Both the position numbers and the translations under genes were made by a program. A model generated the notes under the pieces. That model was not told the origin of the DNA. It made no database searches and worked only from the letters and a program-made list of their open reading frames with translations. Shown here in pieces: positions 50,321 through 60,842 of a stretch of DNA of 64,000 bases. This DNA comes from CAZADA01 sp964483775 (GTDB lineage: Bacteria > Pseudomonadota > Alphaproteobacteria > Caulobacterales > Maricaulaceae): assembly GCA_964483775.1 (NCBI GenBank), contig CAZADA010000001.1, positions 4,621-68,620 on the forward strand. The letters are read 5' to 3'. How positions within the stretch are numbered: position 1 is the first letter of the stretch; every line of letters begins with the position of its first letter.

Positions 50321-52163
50321 ATGAAAACTCGAGTATCGCTCCGCGCGCTCAGCGTGGGGCTCGCCGTGAGCGTGGGGATGAGTGCGGCCGCTTTCGGTCA
50401 GTCGAGCACCGAGCCCTATTTCACCGACGCCATCATCTTTGGCGACAGCCTGTCGGATCCGGGCAATCTGCCGGCGCTTACCGGCGACCCCAACAATCCG
50501 CCCAGCCCGCCTTATTTCGGCAACCGGTTTTCCAACGGCCCGGTGTTCAGCGAGCTGTTCCCCGAATTGCTGGGATTTGAGGCCACCCGCCAGTTGAACT
50601 TCGCCGTGGGCGGCGCCCAGGCCGGTATGACCAACATTGAGCCCGCCCTGTTCGGCACCGGCGTGGAGGCCCAAATCAACGGGTATCTGTCCGCCAACCC
50701 GACACCGCGCGAAACCGACCTGTTCCAGATCTATGTCGGCGCCAATGACTATTTCGAACAGTTGGCGACCCTGCCCTTCGTCGATCCGGCTGATGTGCCG
50801 AGCCTGGTGCAGGCCGAGGTTAACGAAACCGTGGCCCAGATTGGCGCCAACGCGCAGGCGCTGGTGGCCGCCGGCGCACACCAAATGTTGCTGCCCAACC
50901 TCCCCAACCTCGGCGCCACGCCACTGTTCAACAGCGTCGGCCAGGCTGAACTGGGCTTCAACTACACACTGCTCCACAACACCGGCATTGCGGGGATCGC
51001 CCAGGGCCTCAATGACTCCGGAACCATCGCGTATGTCGTAGACGTCGATGAGATTTTCACCGACATTCTGACCAACCCGTCCAAATACGGTGTGAGCAAC
51101 GTGACAACGCCGTGTTTGACGACCATGGGCGTGTGCACGGATCCTGAAACCCGCGTGTTTTTCGATGATGTTCACCCAACCGCGCAAGTGCACGCGCTGT
51201 TCGCCGCCGCGACCGCCGATACGCTGATCGCCCCACGGACCATCGCCCCACAAGCTGAGGCGAGCTTGGCCTCGGCCCGAGCCTTCCATAACCGCCTTCG
51301 CGGCCCCATCGCCTTGGCCGGAGCTCAGGCCAATGGCGCGCGGTTGTTCGCCGATGTCGCTTACAGCGAGTTTGACCGCGACAATCAGAGCTACGCCGTC
51401 GGCCACAGCAGCGAAGAAATCGCCGTCTCGATCGGTGTGGTCGGACGCTTTGATGGTCAGCTGACCGTTGGCGCGGTGGGGCAGGTCCTCAGCGGCGAGA
51501 CGGACCTGAATGGTGAGTTGGGCGGCTTTGATCGCACGGGGTTGCGCGGCGCTGTGTTCGCGCGCGGCGACGCCGGGCCGTTCGATCTGTCCGGCGCCGT
51601 CTCGATCGGGGTTGACCAACTCAACGATATCGAGCGCGACACCGGCGTGGCCGGCCAGATCTCCACGGGCGAGACGGACGCCGGCGTGTTCGCCGCCGAG
51701 CTCGAGGTGGGCCTACCCCTGGCGCTGTCCGAGACGGCCAGCATCACGCCCTTCGCCCGGGCTTTGGTCGACAGCGTCAGCATCAACCAATACGACGAGA
51801 GCGGCGCCGTCGGCCTGAGCCAGCGCGTGTTTGATGTAGGGCGTGTCGCGATTTGACCTGGAAGTCGGTGCGCGCGGCATGCTTCGGCTTGACCGGCTCA
51901 CCTTCGCCGGTGACGCCGCCTATGTCACAAGCCTCGAAGACCCCGAGGGCGACATCTCGACCGCCCTGCTCAGTGAAGCCGCCGTGCGGCGGACATTGCC
52001 CTTCACCGAGTTTGAAACCGACTACATCAGACTCGGCGGCGATGTATCCCTCGACTTGACCGATGATGTGCGGATCTCACTGGGCGCCATCGGCTACACT
52101 GGTCGCGATGATGGCGATGAGTTCACCGGCTTCATTCGCTTGTCACGGGCGCTCGGCCAGTAA
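50321..52163 (+). pseudogene. GDSL-esterase autotransporter, frameshifted in the barrel
   Basis: A signal peptide (SVGLAVSVGMSAAAFG) leads into an SGNH/GDSL hydrolase: Ser43 in IIFGDSLSDPGN, the GxND block as YVGANDYF, and Asp282/His285 in FFDDVHPT. From about residue 300 a C-terminal autotransporter beta-barrel begins (RLFADVAYSEFDRDNQSYAVG). The frame stops at 51856, but the barrel continues in another frame from about 51843 (RFDLEVGARGMLRLDRLTFAGD) to 52163, so an indel lies between about 51838 and 51850. Repaired, the protein has about 613 residues, like EstA-type surface esterases. It is a true pseudogene or an assembly error. Confidence 0.83.
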
Positions 52164-52287
52164 CCCAAGAAGAGGCGACCCGACGCAGGGAGGCGCATCC
52201 GCTGGATCGCGTCTCCCTCGACTGGGCCTTCGACTGGGACCCCGGCGGGGCGGCCTTATACAACGCCCGGAACGCCGCGGGGCCCGG

Positions 52288-53343
52288 CTACAGCTGAAAG
52301 ACGATGCGCTGACCTTCGCCAATCTGTTGGAGGCTCACCCGCTCACTGGGCATGGACAGCAGCAACAGCGTCATCTGAAGGTGCGACAGCCCCTTGGCGC
52401 GCTGTGGCGAATGGCAAGGGTCGATGGGCGCTAACAGCTCCTCAATGTCGCGAAGCAACGCTTGGTCGGCGTAGACGGCGACCGACACCCCAAGATTGTC
52501 GCGCTCCACCCGCACGGCGACGCGCTCAGAGCCTTCGCGCAACGCCAGCACGCCCTGGGCCAAATGCTGAAACGCCAGCGAGGCCAAGTCCGCCGAGCCG
52601 CGATGCCAGAACCAGTCTTTGACCACGTCAATGCGGATCAGCCCGCTATCGTTGGCGTTGGGCTCGTCCTTGGCGCTCGGTTCATCCAGAAAGCGCACCG
52701 CGATGTGCTCATCGCTCACATCCTGAAACGCGTCATGCAAGCCAACCAGCGTCTTGGCGTTCAAATCGCTCTTGGCAAGGAGCGTCAGCGTGTTGGCCGT
52801 ATCGAGTAGGCGTTCGGCGCTCTCCGCAGACACTGTGCGCCCGGCTTTGCGCAAATGCTCGGTAAGCTCAGACAGTTCGGTTTGCATCTGCGCCAGCGGA
52901 CGCGCAAAGCGCCCCATGGCGGTCTCCGCTTCCAGCGGCGCTGCGTCGCGCATCACCAACACCGGTGCGGCGTGTTGTTCGGTCCGCGCCCGCGCGTCCA
53001 CAAGCGCTTGCCACAACACATCCACGTTCAATTTGCGTTTGTCCAAGACCGCTTCGGCGCCGGCCTTCACAGCTCGCCGACGGATCGCGTTGGGATCCCC
53101 GCCAGTGATGAACATGATGGGCGCCGAAGTGTAACGCCGGACCAGTTCAACATCTTGCTCAACCGAAAGCGCGTCGGGCCGAATAACGTCAATCAAAAGA
53201 CAATCGGGATCCGAGTCATTGATCTGGCTATGGAGACCAGTGATGGAGCGACTCAGCGTTAGCTTCAAGCGTCCATCGTCTTCAGCGAGTGTGCTAAGAA
53301 CTTCTGCGTCGTTGTCATTGTCTTCGATGTAGTGAACGTGCAT
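52288..53343 (-). CDS. Response-regulator receiver fused to a degenerate kinase-like domain
   Basis: About 351 residues. The N-terminal 120 form a REC domain, starting MHVHYIEDNDND with its acidic pair, with phospho-acceptor Asp in CLLIDVIRP, followed by APIMFITGG and VLDKRK (the Thr and Lys). Residues about 140-350 have the layout of a histidine kinase core: a helical hairpin (LAQMQTELSELTEHLRKA) lacking an H-box His, then a GHKL-like fold ending SHLQMTLLLLSMPSERVSLQQIGEGQRIVFQL without the N and G boxes. This resembles kinase-derived adaptors or pseudokinases. It is divergent from the large CheB-CheR kinase. An ATG at 53358 would add five residues. Confidence 0.68.
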   Translation of the reverse strand: MHVHYIEDNDNDAEVLSTLAEDDGRLKLTLSRSITGLHSQINDSDPDCLLIDVIRPDALSVEQDVELVRRYTSAPIMFITGGDPNAIRRRAVKAGAEAVLDKRKLNVDVLWQALVDARARTEQHAAPVLVMRDAAPLEAETAMGRFARPLAQMQTELSELTEHLRKAGRTVSAESAERLLDTANTLTLLAKSDLNAKTLVGLHDAFQDVSDEHIAVRFLDEPSAKDEPNANDSGLIRIDVVKDWFWHRGSADLASLAFQHLAQGVLALREGSERVAVRVERDNLGVSVAVYADQALLRDIEELLAPIDPCHSPQRAKGLSHLQMTLLLLSMPSERVSLQQIGEGQRIVFQL

Positions 53344-53436
53344 ATCCCCAGTCCGCATGTTTTCTTAAAGTGCTTGCCGCCCAAGGTTCATAGACCATAC
53401 TACCGCGCTGAGTGTGTCCATCAAGGTTTTCATCGT

Positions 53437-56400
53437 ATGCACAAGAAACCCGACTTCGTCATAGGCCTTGGCGCATCGGCTGGCGGCCTTGAGGCGCTCG
53501 AGCGTTTTTTTGACGGCGCGCCAAGCGATTCCGGCGGTGCGTTTGTGGTGGTCATGCACCTTGCGCGCGACTTTAAGAGCATGCTCGACGAACTCATGGC
53601 CCGCCACACCAAGATGAAGGTCATGCCCGTCGTCGACGGCGCGAAACTGCTGGCAAACTCAGTGTACGTCATCCAACCCGGCACCACGCTCGAGGTTGCC
53701 GGCGACGCCCTTCGTGTGGGCAGCCGCAACGGCAACGCAGCCGCTGGACCGGCGACAACCATCGACCGGCTGTTCGCCTCGCTGGCCAAGGCGTATGGCC
53801 GCGCGGCCGGAGCGGTTGTGTTGTCAGGCTCGGGATCGGATGGGGCGCGTGGCGTGATCGCCATCAGCGATGCGGGCGGATTTGCCGCAGCCCAGGCGCC
53901 GGAGACGGCCAAGTTCGACTCCATGCCCGTCGCCGCCATCGCAACGGGGGCTGTGCGCGCCGTCGAAGCCCCCGAAGCGCTGGCCGCCACCGTGCTCGAA
54001 GGCCTAACCCTCCCGCAATGGGCGCTTGACGCTGGGTCCGCGGCCGATCAGCCCGGAGCGATGGCCCGCATTGTCAACGCGGTGTTGGGCGTGTCGAGCC
54101 TGGATGCGTCACAATACAAACACTCCACGCTCGAGCGTCGCGTCCACAAACGCATGATGGAGCTGGGGTGCGGTTCGCTCGCTGAATATGCAGAGAGGAT
54201 TGACGCACATCCCGAGGAGGCGCGGATACTGTCCGACTCCCTGTTGATCGGCGTGACGCAGTTTTTCCGCGACCCGCAGGCCTTTGAGGTGATCGGCGAG
54301 CAGGTCTTGCCCGAAGTGATCCATCGCGCTCAACTTGAAAAGCGGCCGATCCGCGTTTGGACGCCGGGCTGCGCAACGGGCGAGGAAGCCTACAGCCTCG
54401 CCATGATGTTCGCCGAGAGTTTGCGCGACATCCCACAGAAAATCGATGTCCAGATCTTCGCGACCGACGTCCGCAAGGAGAACTTGGCCAGTGCGGGGAG
54501 GGGAGAATTCACAACCGATCACGTGGCCAGCATCCCCAAGAAGTATCGCGATCGTTGTGTCAGTCAGAAAGATGGCGGGAACAACTGGCTGATCGATCCC
54601 GCGATACGCAAGATGATTGTGTTTGCTGCACATGACGTTTTGACGAATCCGCCGTTCACAAAGCTTGATATCATTTCGTGTCGTAATCTGTTGATCTATT
54701 TTTCGATCGAAGCTCAACAAAAGGTCTTGAGTAATTTTGCCTTCGGTCTTGTTACCGGCGGGTTTTTGTTTCTGGGGCCGAGCGAAACCGTCGGCGGCTA
54801 TCGCGATGCGTTTGAGTTTGTCGACGCGCGCAACCGCATCTTCCGACGCACCCAGGTGAAGCGCTCCCACATCGCCGCCCTGTCCCAGCCCTGGGATCGT
54901 CAACGCCAAGAAGCGGTCCGCCCGCTTGGTCGCGCCACGCCTCGGTTACGCGAGAGCGCTCTGCAGCCGGCTTACGCGGCCCTGTTGCGCGACTATGCGC
55001 CCGCTTGTCTCTTGATGTCCTCTGAGCGCGAATTGCTGCACAGTTTTGGCGAAGCGCGATCGTATCTGCGCCCGCCCGATGGGCCGGCCCACCTTGATGT
55101 TGCAGGTTTGGTCGATCCTGCCCTGAAGACGCCGATCATCGTCGGCGCCGAACGCGCGCTGCGCGACCGCAAGCCGATCAGCTTCGGGCGCATCACGTTG
55201 AGCGAAGCGCCGCACAACGGCCGGGTCGTCAATCTGACCATACGCCCGCTGCAGAACGATGAGAGCGGCCAACGCTTTGTGATGGCCGCCATCGAGGACG
55301 CCCATATCGCCAGCGAACCGGCCGGGGACGCGGCGACCTTGGTCAACATCGACACCCTGGCCGATGAGCGGATCAAGGAACTCGAGCGCGAGCTTGAACA
55401 CTCCCGTGAGGCGTTGCAGTCGACCATCGAGGAAATCGAATCGACAAACGAAGAGCTGCAGGCGTCCAACGAAGAGTTGATGTCCTCCAACGAGGAACTC
55501 CAATCAACCAATGAGGAGCTGAGTTCTCTTAATGAGGAATTGTATTCGGTTAATGCAGAATACCACCGTCAGAATGATCAGCTTGCGCGCTTGAGCGAAG
55601 ATTTTGACATCCTGTTGCGTTCAACTGAGGTGGGGGTGTTGTTCTTCGATGACGGGCTGAGCATTACCCGGTACACCAGCTTGGCCGGCCAAGTGTTCAA
55701 TCTCACCAACGCCGATGTTGGGCGTTCAATCGCGACGTTCCGTTCGCCTTTCCCCAATCTCGACCCCGCCGCCATGCTGAACCAGGCGCTCAATGAGGCG
55801 GGCGTGGTCGAAACCGAGGTGCTCGACGCCAGCGGCGAGGTGTGGCTTGTGCGCGCCATCGCGCATGAGGGGTCGCGGGGCGTGGTGATGACCTTAATCA
55901 ACATTCAGCGACTGAGATCGGCCGAAAGCTCCGCCCGGCGCTCCATGCAAATGCTGCAGTCCATTCGCGAAACCAACCGGTCTTTTTATCTCGAGTTTGA
56001 CACCCAGCTGCGCCGCATCACCGATGAGCTGGGTTACGCCGACCATGTCGGCCAGGACCACAAACAGGCCCGAGGGCCTCTGGCCAACATTCCCGTCCAC
56101 GCCGACGACGCCGATGAGCTCAAGGCGATCGTCAAGCGCGCGCGCGCGAGCGGCGTTCTGGACGGGCTGGTGCGCCTGTGGCGCGCGGCCGACCAGCGCC
56201 ATGAATATGTGCGTCTTGGCGGGCGGCGCGCTGACGACGGCGTTTGGCGCGCCGCGGGCGTTGAGGTCGACGACATTGTGCGCGCCCGACGCCAAGCCGA
56301 AGAACAAGGGGCCATCCTGGAGGCGGTGTTGCGCGCATCGCCATCCATGATCAGCTTCATCGATCGAGACGAGATCATCCGCTACGCCAACCCCGCCTAC

Positions 56401-57800
56401 GCCGAGCGCCTGGGCCGGTCCCCTGAGGACGTCATTGGCCAACCGATCGCTGATGTTTTGGACGCCAAAGCCTATGCAGCCGTGGCCGACCGGCTCAAAA
56501 AGTCCCTTGAGGGCGAGCGCCAAGAGTTCTTGTTCGATGAGGACCAGAGCGAAGGGGACCGTCGGATCTCCGTCATCTGTGAACCGGTTCGCAACGGGGC
56601 CGGCGTCGTCAAGGGCATGGCCACGGACGCCATCGACGTCACCGGACTGTACGCCCAAGCCACCAAACTTGGCGCCGCCGATGCGGCGATCGCGGCCGCC
56701 ATGCGCCGGTCAACCCAAGGCTGCGTCTTGGTGGACACTGCGACCGGCGGGGTGGTTTTCGCCAACGCCAACGCTTTGCGGCGCATGGGGCCGGCAACCC
56801 CTCCAGCTTCGACCGAGGGCGTGAAGGCGTCCAGACTGACGCCCGACTGGGGGGAGAAGCGTTGGCGTGCCTGGCTGAACGATGTCAGCGCCCAGCGCGA
56901 TGCGGTCGTGCATGATGTGAATGTCTTTGATGATGAGGGACAACCAACCCTGGCGGACTTGCGTGGGACCAACGTCAATGTCGAAGAAACAAATTACGTC
57001 TTTGTCCAAATTGTCGAAAACCCAGAACGCCTAGCCGCGCTCGATAATCTCAAGGAACGTTCGAGAGAGCTGGCGAATTCCAACCGCGATCTGGAACAGT
57101 TTGCAATCGCCATTGCGCATGATCTTCGTGCGCCGGTTCGTCATGTCAACAATTTTGCCGATATGCTGATGCGCGCCCTCGATAGTGGATCGGACAAAGT
57201 ATCCTACTATGCCGGCGTGGTCCGCAGCAAAGCCATACTGATGGATGACATGGTGGAGGGCCTGTTGGAATACGCCCGCATTGGTTTGGCGCCGCGCGAT
57301 TTCGAAACTGTGGATTTAAATGAAAGCCTAGCCAAAGCGCAGGCGCTTCTTTCTGGCGACATCAATGACAACAGTGCAGAGATCACGGCCGACAACCTCC
57401 CCCTAATTCTCGGCGACGACGCGTTGATGGTGAGGGTGTTTCAAAATTTGTTGTCAAACGCCATAAAGTATAAAAAGGATCAGCTGTCACCGAAGATTCA
57501 CGTCGAAGCAGAGAGGAATGGCGAGACAAGCGTCATTCGTTTTTCTGACAACGGCATTGGCATCAAAGCCACGCATGGCGACAAGATTTTTGCACTGTTC
57601 CAGAGATTGCACACCGATGATGTTTATCCCGGTCTCGGCCTCGGGCTGGCGACTTGCCGCCGCATTTGTGAGTTCCACGGCGGCTCCATCGTGCATGAAA
57701 GCGAATATGCCGACGGCGCTCAGTTTGTGCTGACCTTTCCCACCATACGCACGACCAACGGCCGGCGCGCCAACGCCGCCTGCACCGCCAGCACGCCGTC

Positions 57801-57804
<4 letters not shown>
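53437..57804 (+). CDS. CheB-CheR-PAS-histidine kinase fusion
   Basis: A 1455-residue signalling protein. Residues 1-190 are a CheB methylesterase, with Ser14 in GLGASAGG, His41 and Asp135. About 200-470 is a CheR methyltransferase (VWTPGCATGEEAYSLAM; LTNPPFTKLDIISCRNLLIYF). A long coiled coil follows (IEEIESTNEELQASNEEL), then PAS domains (FDILLRSTEVGVLFFDDGL; MISFIDRDEIIRYANPAYAERLGRS). The kinase core has His1228 in FAIAIAHDLRAPVRH, N-box NLLSNAIKYK and G-boxes FSDNGIGI and GLGLGLATC. It ends in a 4-base overlap with a response regulator. Such hybrids are known; this one joins chemoreceptor-type modification to two-component output. ATG 53437 is the first sensible start. Confidence 0.9.
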
Positions 57805-58309
<505 letters not shown>

Positions 58310-58572
58310 ATGGGCGCAGCGCGGTGCGGGGTTGTGGGGGGCGGCGTGTTGGTTACGGGCCGCGCGTCACACTGACCCCCGCCCCCATGTAAGGCGTGCG
58401 CGGCCTCCAAAGTTGGTAAAGTTGGTGTTGCGGTGCAAAACGCTATTGTGCATTGCGGTGGGCGACATCAAACTGACATAAAGAGTAACAAGGGGCGAGT
58501 GACGACAGGAGCGGCCTGGTCCGCGCGTTGCATAGCGAGAAGCGCTTCAAGGTCGTCAATCGAGACACTGTC

Positions 58573-58827
58573 ATGGATGAACCGGTCATCACATTTGTCG
58601 TGGAAGTCGTGGCGAGTGAGCCGGGCGGCGAACCCAGTGATTTCGTGCGACAGGCCGCCGAACAATCGGCGAGCAACACGGCCGACGGCGAACCGTCCTT
58701 CGTTATGGTGACCACCGATATCCGCGACGGCCGCACGGTCAAACGCGTTGAGTTTGAATCCCCCGCCGCCGCCGAGCACTTTGAAGCCATGGTGGGCGTT
58801 CCGCCGTCCTCGATTGATCGATCCTGA
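58573..58827 (+). CDS. Small hypothetical protein
   Basis: Not recognised. 84 residues from ATG 58573, or 99 from a TTG at 58528: DEPVITFVVEVVASEPGG followed by FVRQAAEQSASNTADGEPSF, then VKRVEFESPAAAEHFEAMVG. It is acidic, soluble and without signal peptide. The base composition and amino-acid use look coding, more so than the opposing minus frame. The region up to about 58400 is unreliable because of the gap, so the upstream context is uncertain. Confidence 0.45.
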   Translation: MDEPVITFVVEVVASEPGGEPSDFVRQAAEQSASNTADGEPSFVMVTTDIRDGRTVKRVEFESPAAAEHFEAMVGVPPSSIDRS

Positions 58828-58883
58828 GCGGTCCACGGCGCGTGTAAGGGTGCGGTGACGTTGGCGTCTGGCCGCCGTGTCGC

Positions 58884-58898
58884 CATACTCTGAGTATG
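58884..58898. promoter_or_regulatory. 15-base palindrome covering the thiO start codon
   Basis: CATACTC (58884-58890), T, GAGTATG (58892-58898): a perfect seven-base inverted repeat whose right arm contains the ATG start (58896-58898) of thiO. It could be an operator or a small RNA hairpin closing the start. No TPP-riboswitch motif is seen in the 68 bases upstream. Confidence 0.42.
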
Positions 58899-59981
58899 CC
58901 TAGCTCCCCCCATGCGATCGTGGTTGGCGCCGGCGTTGTCGGCCTTAGCACCGCCATTGCGTTGCATGCGCGCGGATGGCGGGTGTCGGTGATCGACCCC
59001 GCGCCGGGGCGCGGCGCCTCGGTCTCGGCTGGCGGCATGTTGGCGCCGGGGGCTGAAGCGTTGGAAGGCCACGATGACCATCCCGTGTTGTATGAACTGG
59101 GCGTGCGCGGATTGCGCCGCTGGGCGGGGTGGGCGCACGAACTGAAGGATCGATCCGGCGAGCGTTTCGAGGGGCCCACATGGTCAGGCGTGAAGGCGTT
59201 TGCCCAAGCGGGAGCTTGGACGCGCGACGACCAAGCCGCATTCGCCGCCATGGCCCAAGAACCCTTCGCCTTTGACGATGAGGCGTGCACGCTGCCCGCC
59301 GAGGGTTACGTCGATGCGCGGGGGCTCATCATGGCCTTGCTGGCAGCGACCAAACGCTTCGACATTTCCCTCGACACCCGAGGGGCCGTCACGGCGGTTG
59401 AGCCCGGTGCGCCGCCCAAAGTGCGCATGGCGACACAGGAGGGAGCGCTCGAGCGCGAAGCCGACGCCATTGTGGTTGCCGGCGGCTGGCGCAGCGCGGC
59501 CCTTCGCACCTTTCCCGCCCTGCGAACGATCAAGCCGGTCAAGGGGCAGATCGCCTTGGTGCGCACCCGCCAGCCGCGCAGGGCGGACGAACCGGTGCTG
59601 CGGCGACCGGGCGTCTATATCGTGCCGCGCGGCCCCAACCACGCCCTGGTCGGCGCGACGAGCGAACCGGGCAGGGGCGATGACACCGCCGATGCCGAGC
59701 TGAGCTGCCAACTGACCGCGAACGCCGCCAAGCTTGATCCACGTTTGGCGGGCGCGCAAACCCTCGACAGCTGGGCCGGCGTGCGCCCGGGTACGCCAGA
59801 CCACGCCCCCCTGTTGGGACGGCTGGACACCGGTGTTTGGGTGTGCGCGGGCCATTATCGCAACGGCATTCTCCTGGCGCCAATCACGGCCGAAGCGCTG
59901 GCGGATCAAATGACGGGCGCACCCGCCGATCCGTTGCTGGCGAAATTCGACCCAAACCGGGTGACCCACGCAACAGCTTAA
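58896..59981 (+). CDS. thiO: Glycine oxidase ThiO-like FAD enzyme
   Basis: A 361-residue FAD-dependent oxidoreductase of the DAO family. The dinucleotide site is VVGAGVVGLSTAIALHARGWRVSVID, then ASVSAGGMLAPGAEAL, which is the ThiO-type continuation. The middle VKGQIALVRT and the C-terminal SWAGVRPGTPDHAPLLG and VCAGHYRNGILLAPITAEALAD match glycine oxidase. It produces iminoacetate for the thiazole of thiamine. No thiS/thiG genes are visible, so a role in D-amino-acid or sarcosine oxidation remains possible. Confidence 0.87.
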   Translation: MPSSPHAIVVGAGVVGLSTAIALHARGWRVSVIDPAPGRGASVSAGGMLAPGAEALEGHDDHPVLYELGVRGLRRWAGWAHELKDRSGERFEGPTWSGVKAFAQAGAWTRDDQAAFAAMAQEPFAFDDEACTLPAEGYVDARGLIMALLAATKRFDISLDTRGAVTAVEPGAPPKVRMATQEGALEREADAIVVAGGWRSAALRTFPALRTIKPVKGQIALVRTRQPRRADEPVLRRPGVYIVPRGPNHALVGATSEPGRGDDTADAELSCQLTANAAKLDPRLAGAQTLDSWAGVRPGTPDHAPLLGRLDTGVWVCAGHYRNGILLAPITAEALADQMTGAPADPLLAKFDPNRVTHATA

Positions 59982-59992
59982 CCGATCGTTAT
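59978..59992 (+). promoter_or_regulatory. CtrA-like site before the transglycosylase gene
   Basis: TTAA (59978-59981), seven bases, TTAT (59989-59992) differs at one position from the CtrA consensus TTAA-N7-TTAA and lies 48 bases upstream of the ATG at 60040. Cell-cycle control would suit a PleA-like enzyme. A chance match is not excluded. Confidence 0.32.
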
Positions 59993-60039
59993 CCCGCCTC
60001 GCGCACACTTGTGATCTCAACGGATAAGGGGCCGGGCCG

Positions 60040-60807
60040 ATGAGCACGTCCAGCGCACCGGGCGCCGAGATTGCGGCCGCGATCAACACCGCATCGGCGG
60101 TGACAGGGGTCAGCCGCCAGTATCTGCTCGCCACGGCGGCGCGCGAAAGCAGCTTTGATATCAGCGCCGAGGCGTCGACCTCGTCGGCTGCTGGGCTTTA
60201 TCAATTCCTCGAAGGCACCTGGCTGGATATGATGGAGCGCCACGGAGACGCCTTAGGCGTGGCGCCCGACGGCCAGTCATCCAGCCGCCAAGCGCTGTTG
60301 GACTTGCGCTATGATCCCAACGCCGCCGCCCTCATGGCGGGCGCGTTGGCCAAGGACAATGCCGCGGTCCTCGAAGCGCGCTTGGGGCGATCGGCAAGCC
60401 CGGGCGAGCTCTACGCGGCCCACGTGCTGGGCGCGAGCGGCGCCGTACAGCTCATCAAAGCCGTGGCCCAAGATCCCGCACAACCCGCTGAGGCCGTGTT
60501 TCCCAAGGCCGCTGAGGCCAATGAGGGATTGTTCTACGCCAAGGGCGAAGCGGTCAGCGTCCAAGCCCTGTATGATCGGCTAACCACATTGCCCGATATC
60601 CCGCCGTCCGCCGCGCCCACTGCAGGCCCTTCGCCGCAGAACTGGCAGCCATCATTGAGTGTATCGCGTTTGTCAGCCGGCCCAATCACGCTACACCTCA
60701 GTCCGCTCGTAATCGAAGCCCTCGCCATGCTCGATGCGCCGACAAGCGCGAAGGCGAACGCGGAATCGCGAGACGATGAAAAGACTGGCCACAACCGCTC
60801 GCGGTAG
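60040..60807 (+). CDS. Lytic transglycosylase-like protein (PleA type)
   Basis: A 255-residue protein with an SLT-like fold at about 10-150. The catalytic Glu is in LATAARESSFD, followed by SSAAGLYQFLEGTWLDMM, the A-x-G-L-Y-Q-F-x-x-x-T-W block. ALMAGALAKDN and GELYAAHVLGASGAVQLI complete the pattern. No clear signal peptide. In Caulobacter PleA has this layout and opens peptidoglycan for pili and flagella. The C-terminal 80 residues are unconserved and Pro/Ser-rich. The next gene is DUF2336, in a plausible flagellar or polarity context. Confidence 0.75.
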   Translation: MSTSSAPGAEIAAAINTASAVTGVSRQYLLATAARESSFDISAEASTSSAAGLYQFLEGTWLDMMERHGDALGVAPDGQSSSRQALLDLRYDPNAAALMAGALAKDNAAVLEARLGRSASPGELYAAHVLGASGAVQLIKAVAQDPAQPAEAVFPKAAEANEGLFYAKGEAVSVQALYDRLTTLPDIPPSAAPTAGPSPQNWQPSLSVSRLSAGPITLHLSPLVIEALAMLDAPTSAKANAESRDDEKTGHNRSR

Positions 60808-60842
60808 GCCCGGCAGTGATGAAGACCGAGGAGTAACGCCAA

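Noticed and set aside
53332..53436. Longer start for the CheB-CheR kinase (35 more residues)
   Set aside because: The extra residues are unconserved and would overlap the divergent REC gene; family proteins start just before GLGASAGG.
58828..58895. TPP riboswitch before thiO
   Set aside because: The region is too short and lacks the conserved CTGAGA and ACC-type segments of a THI box.
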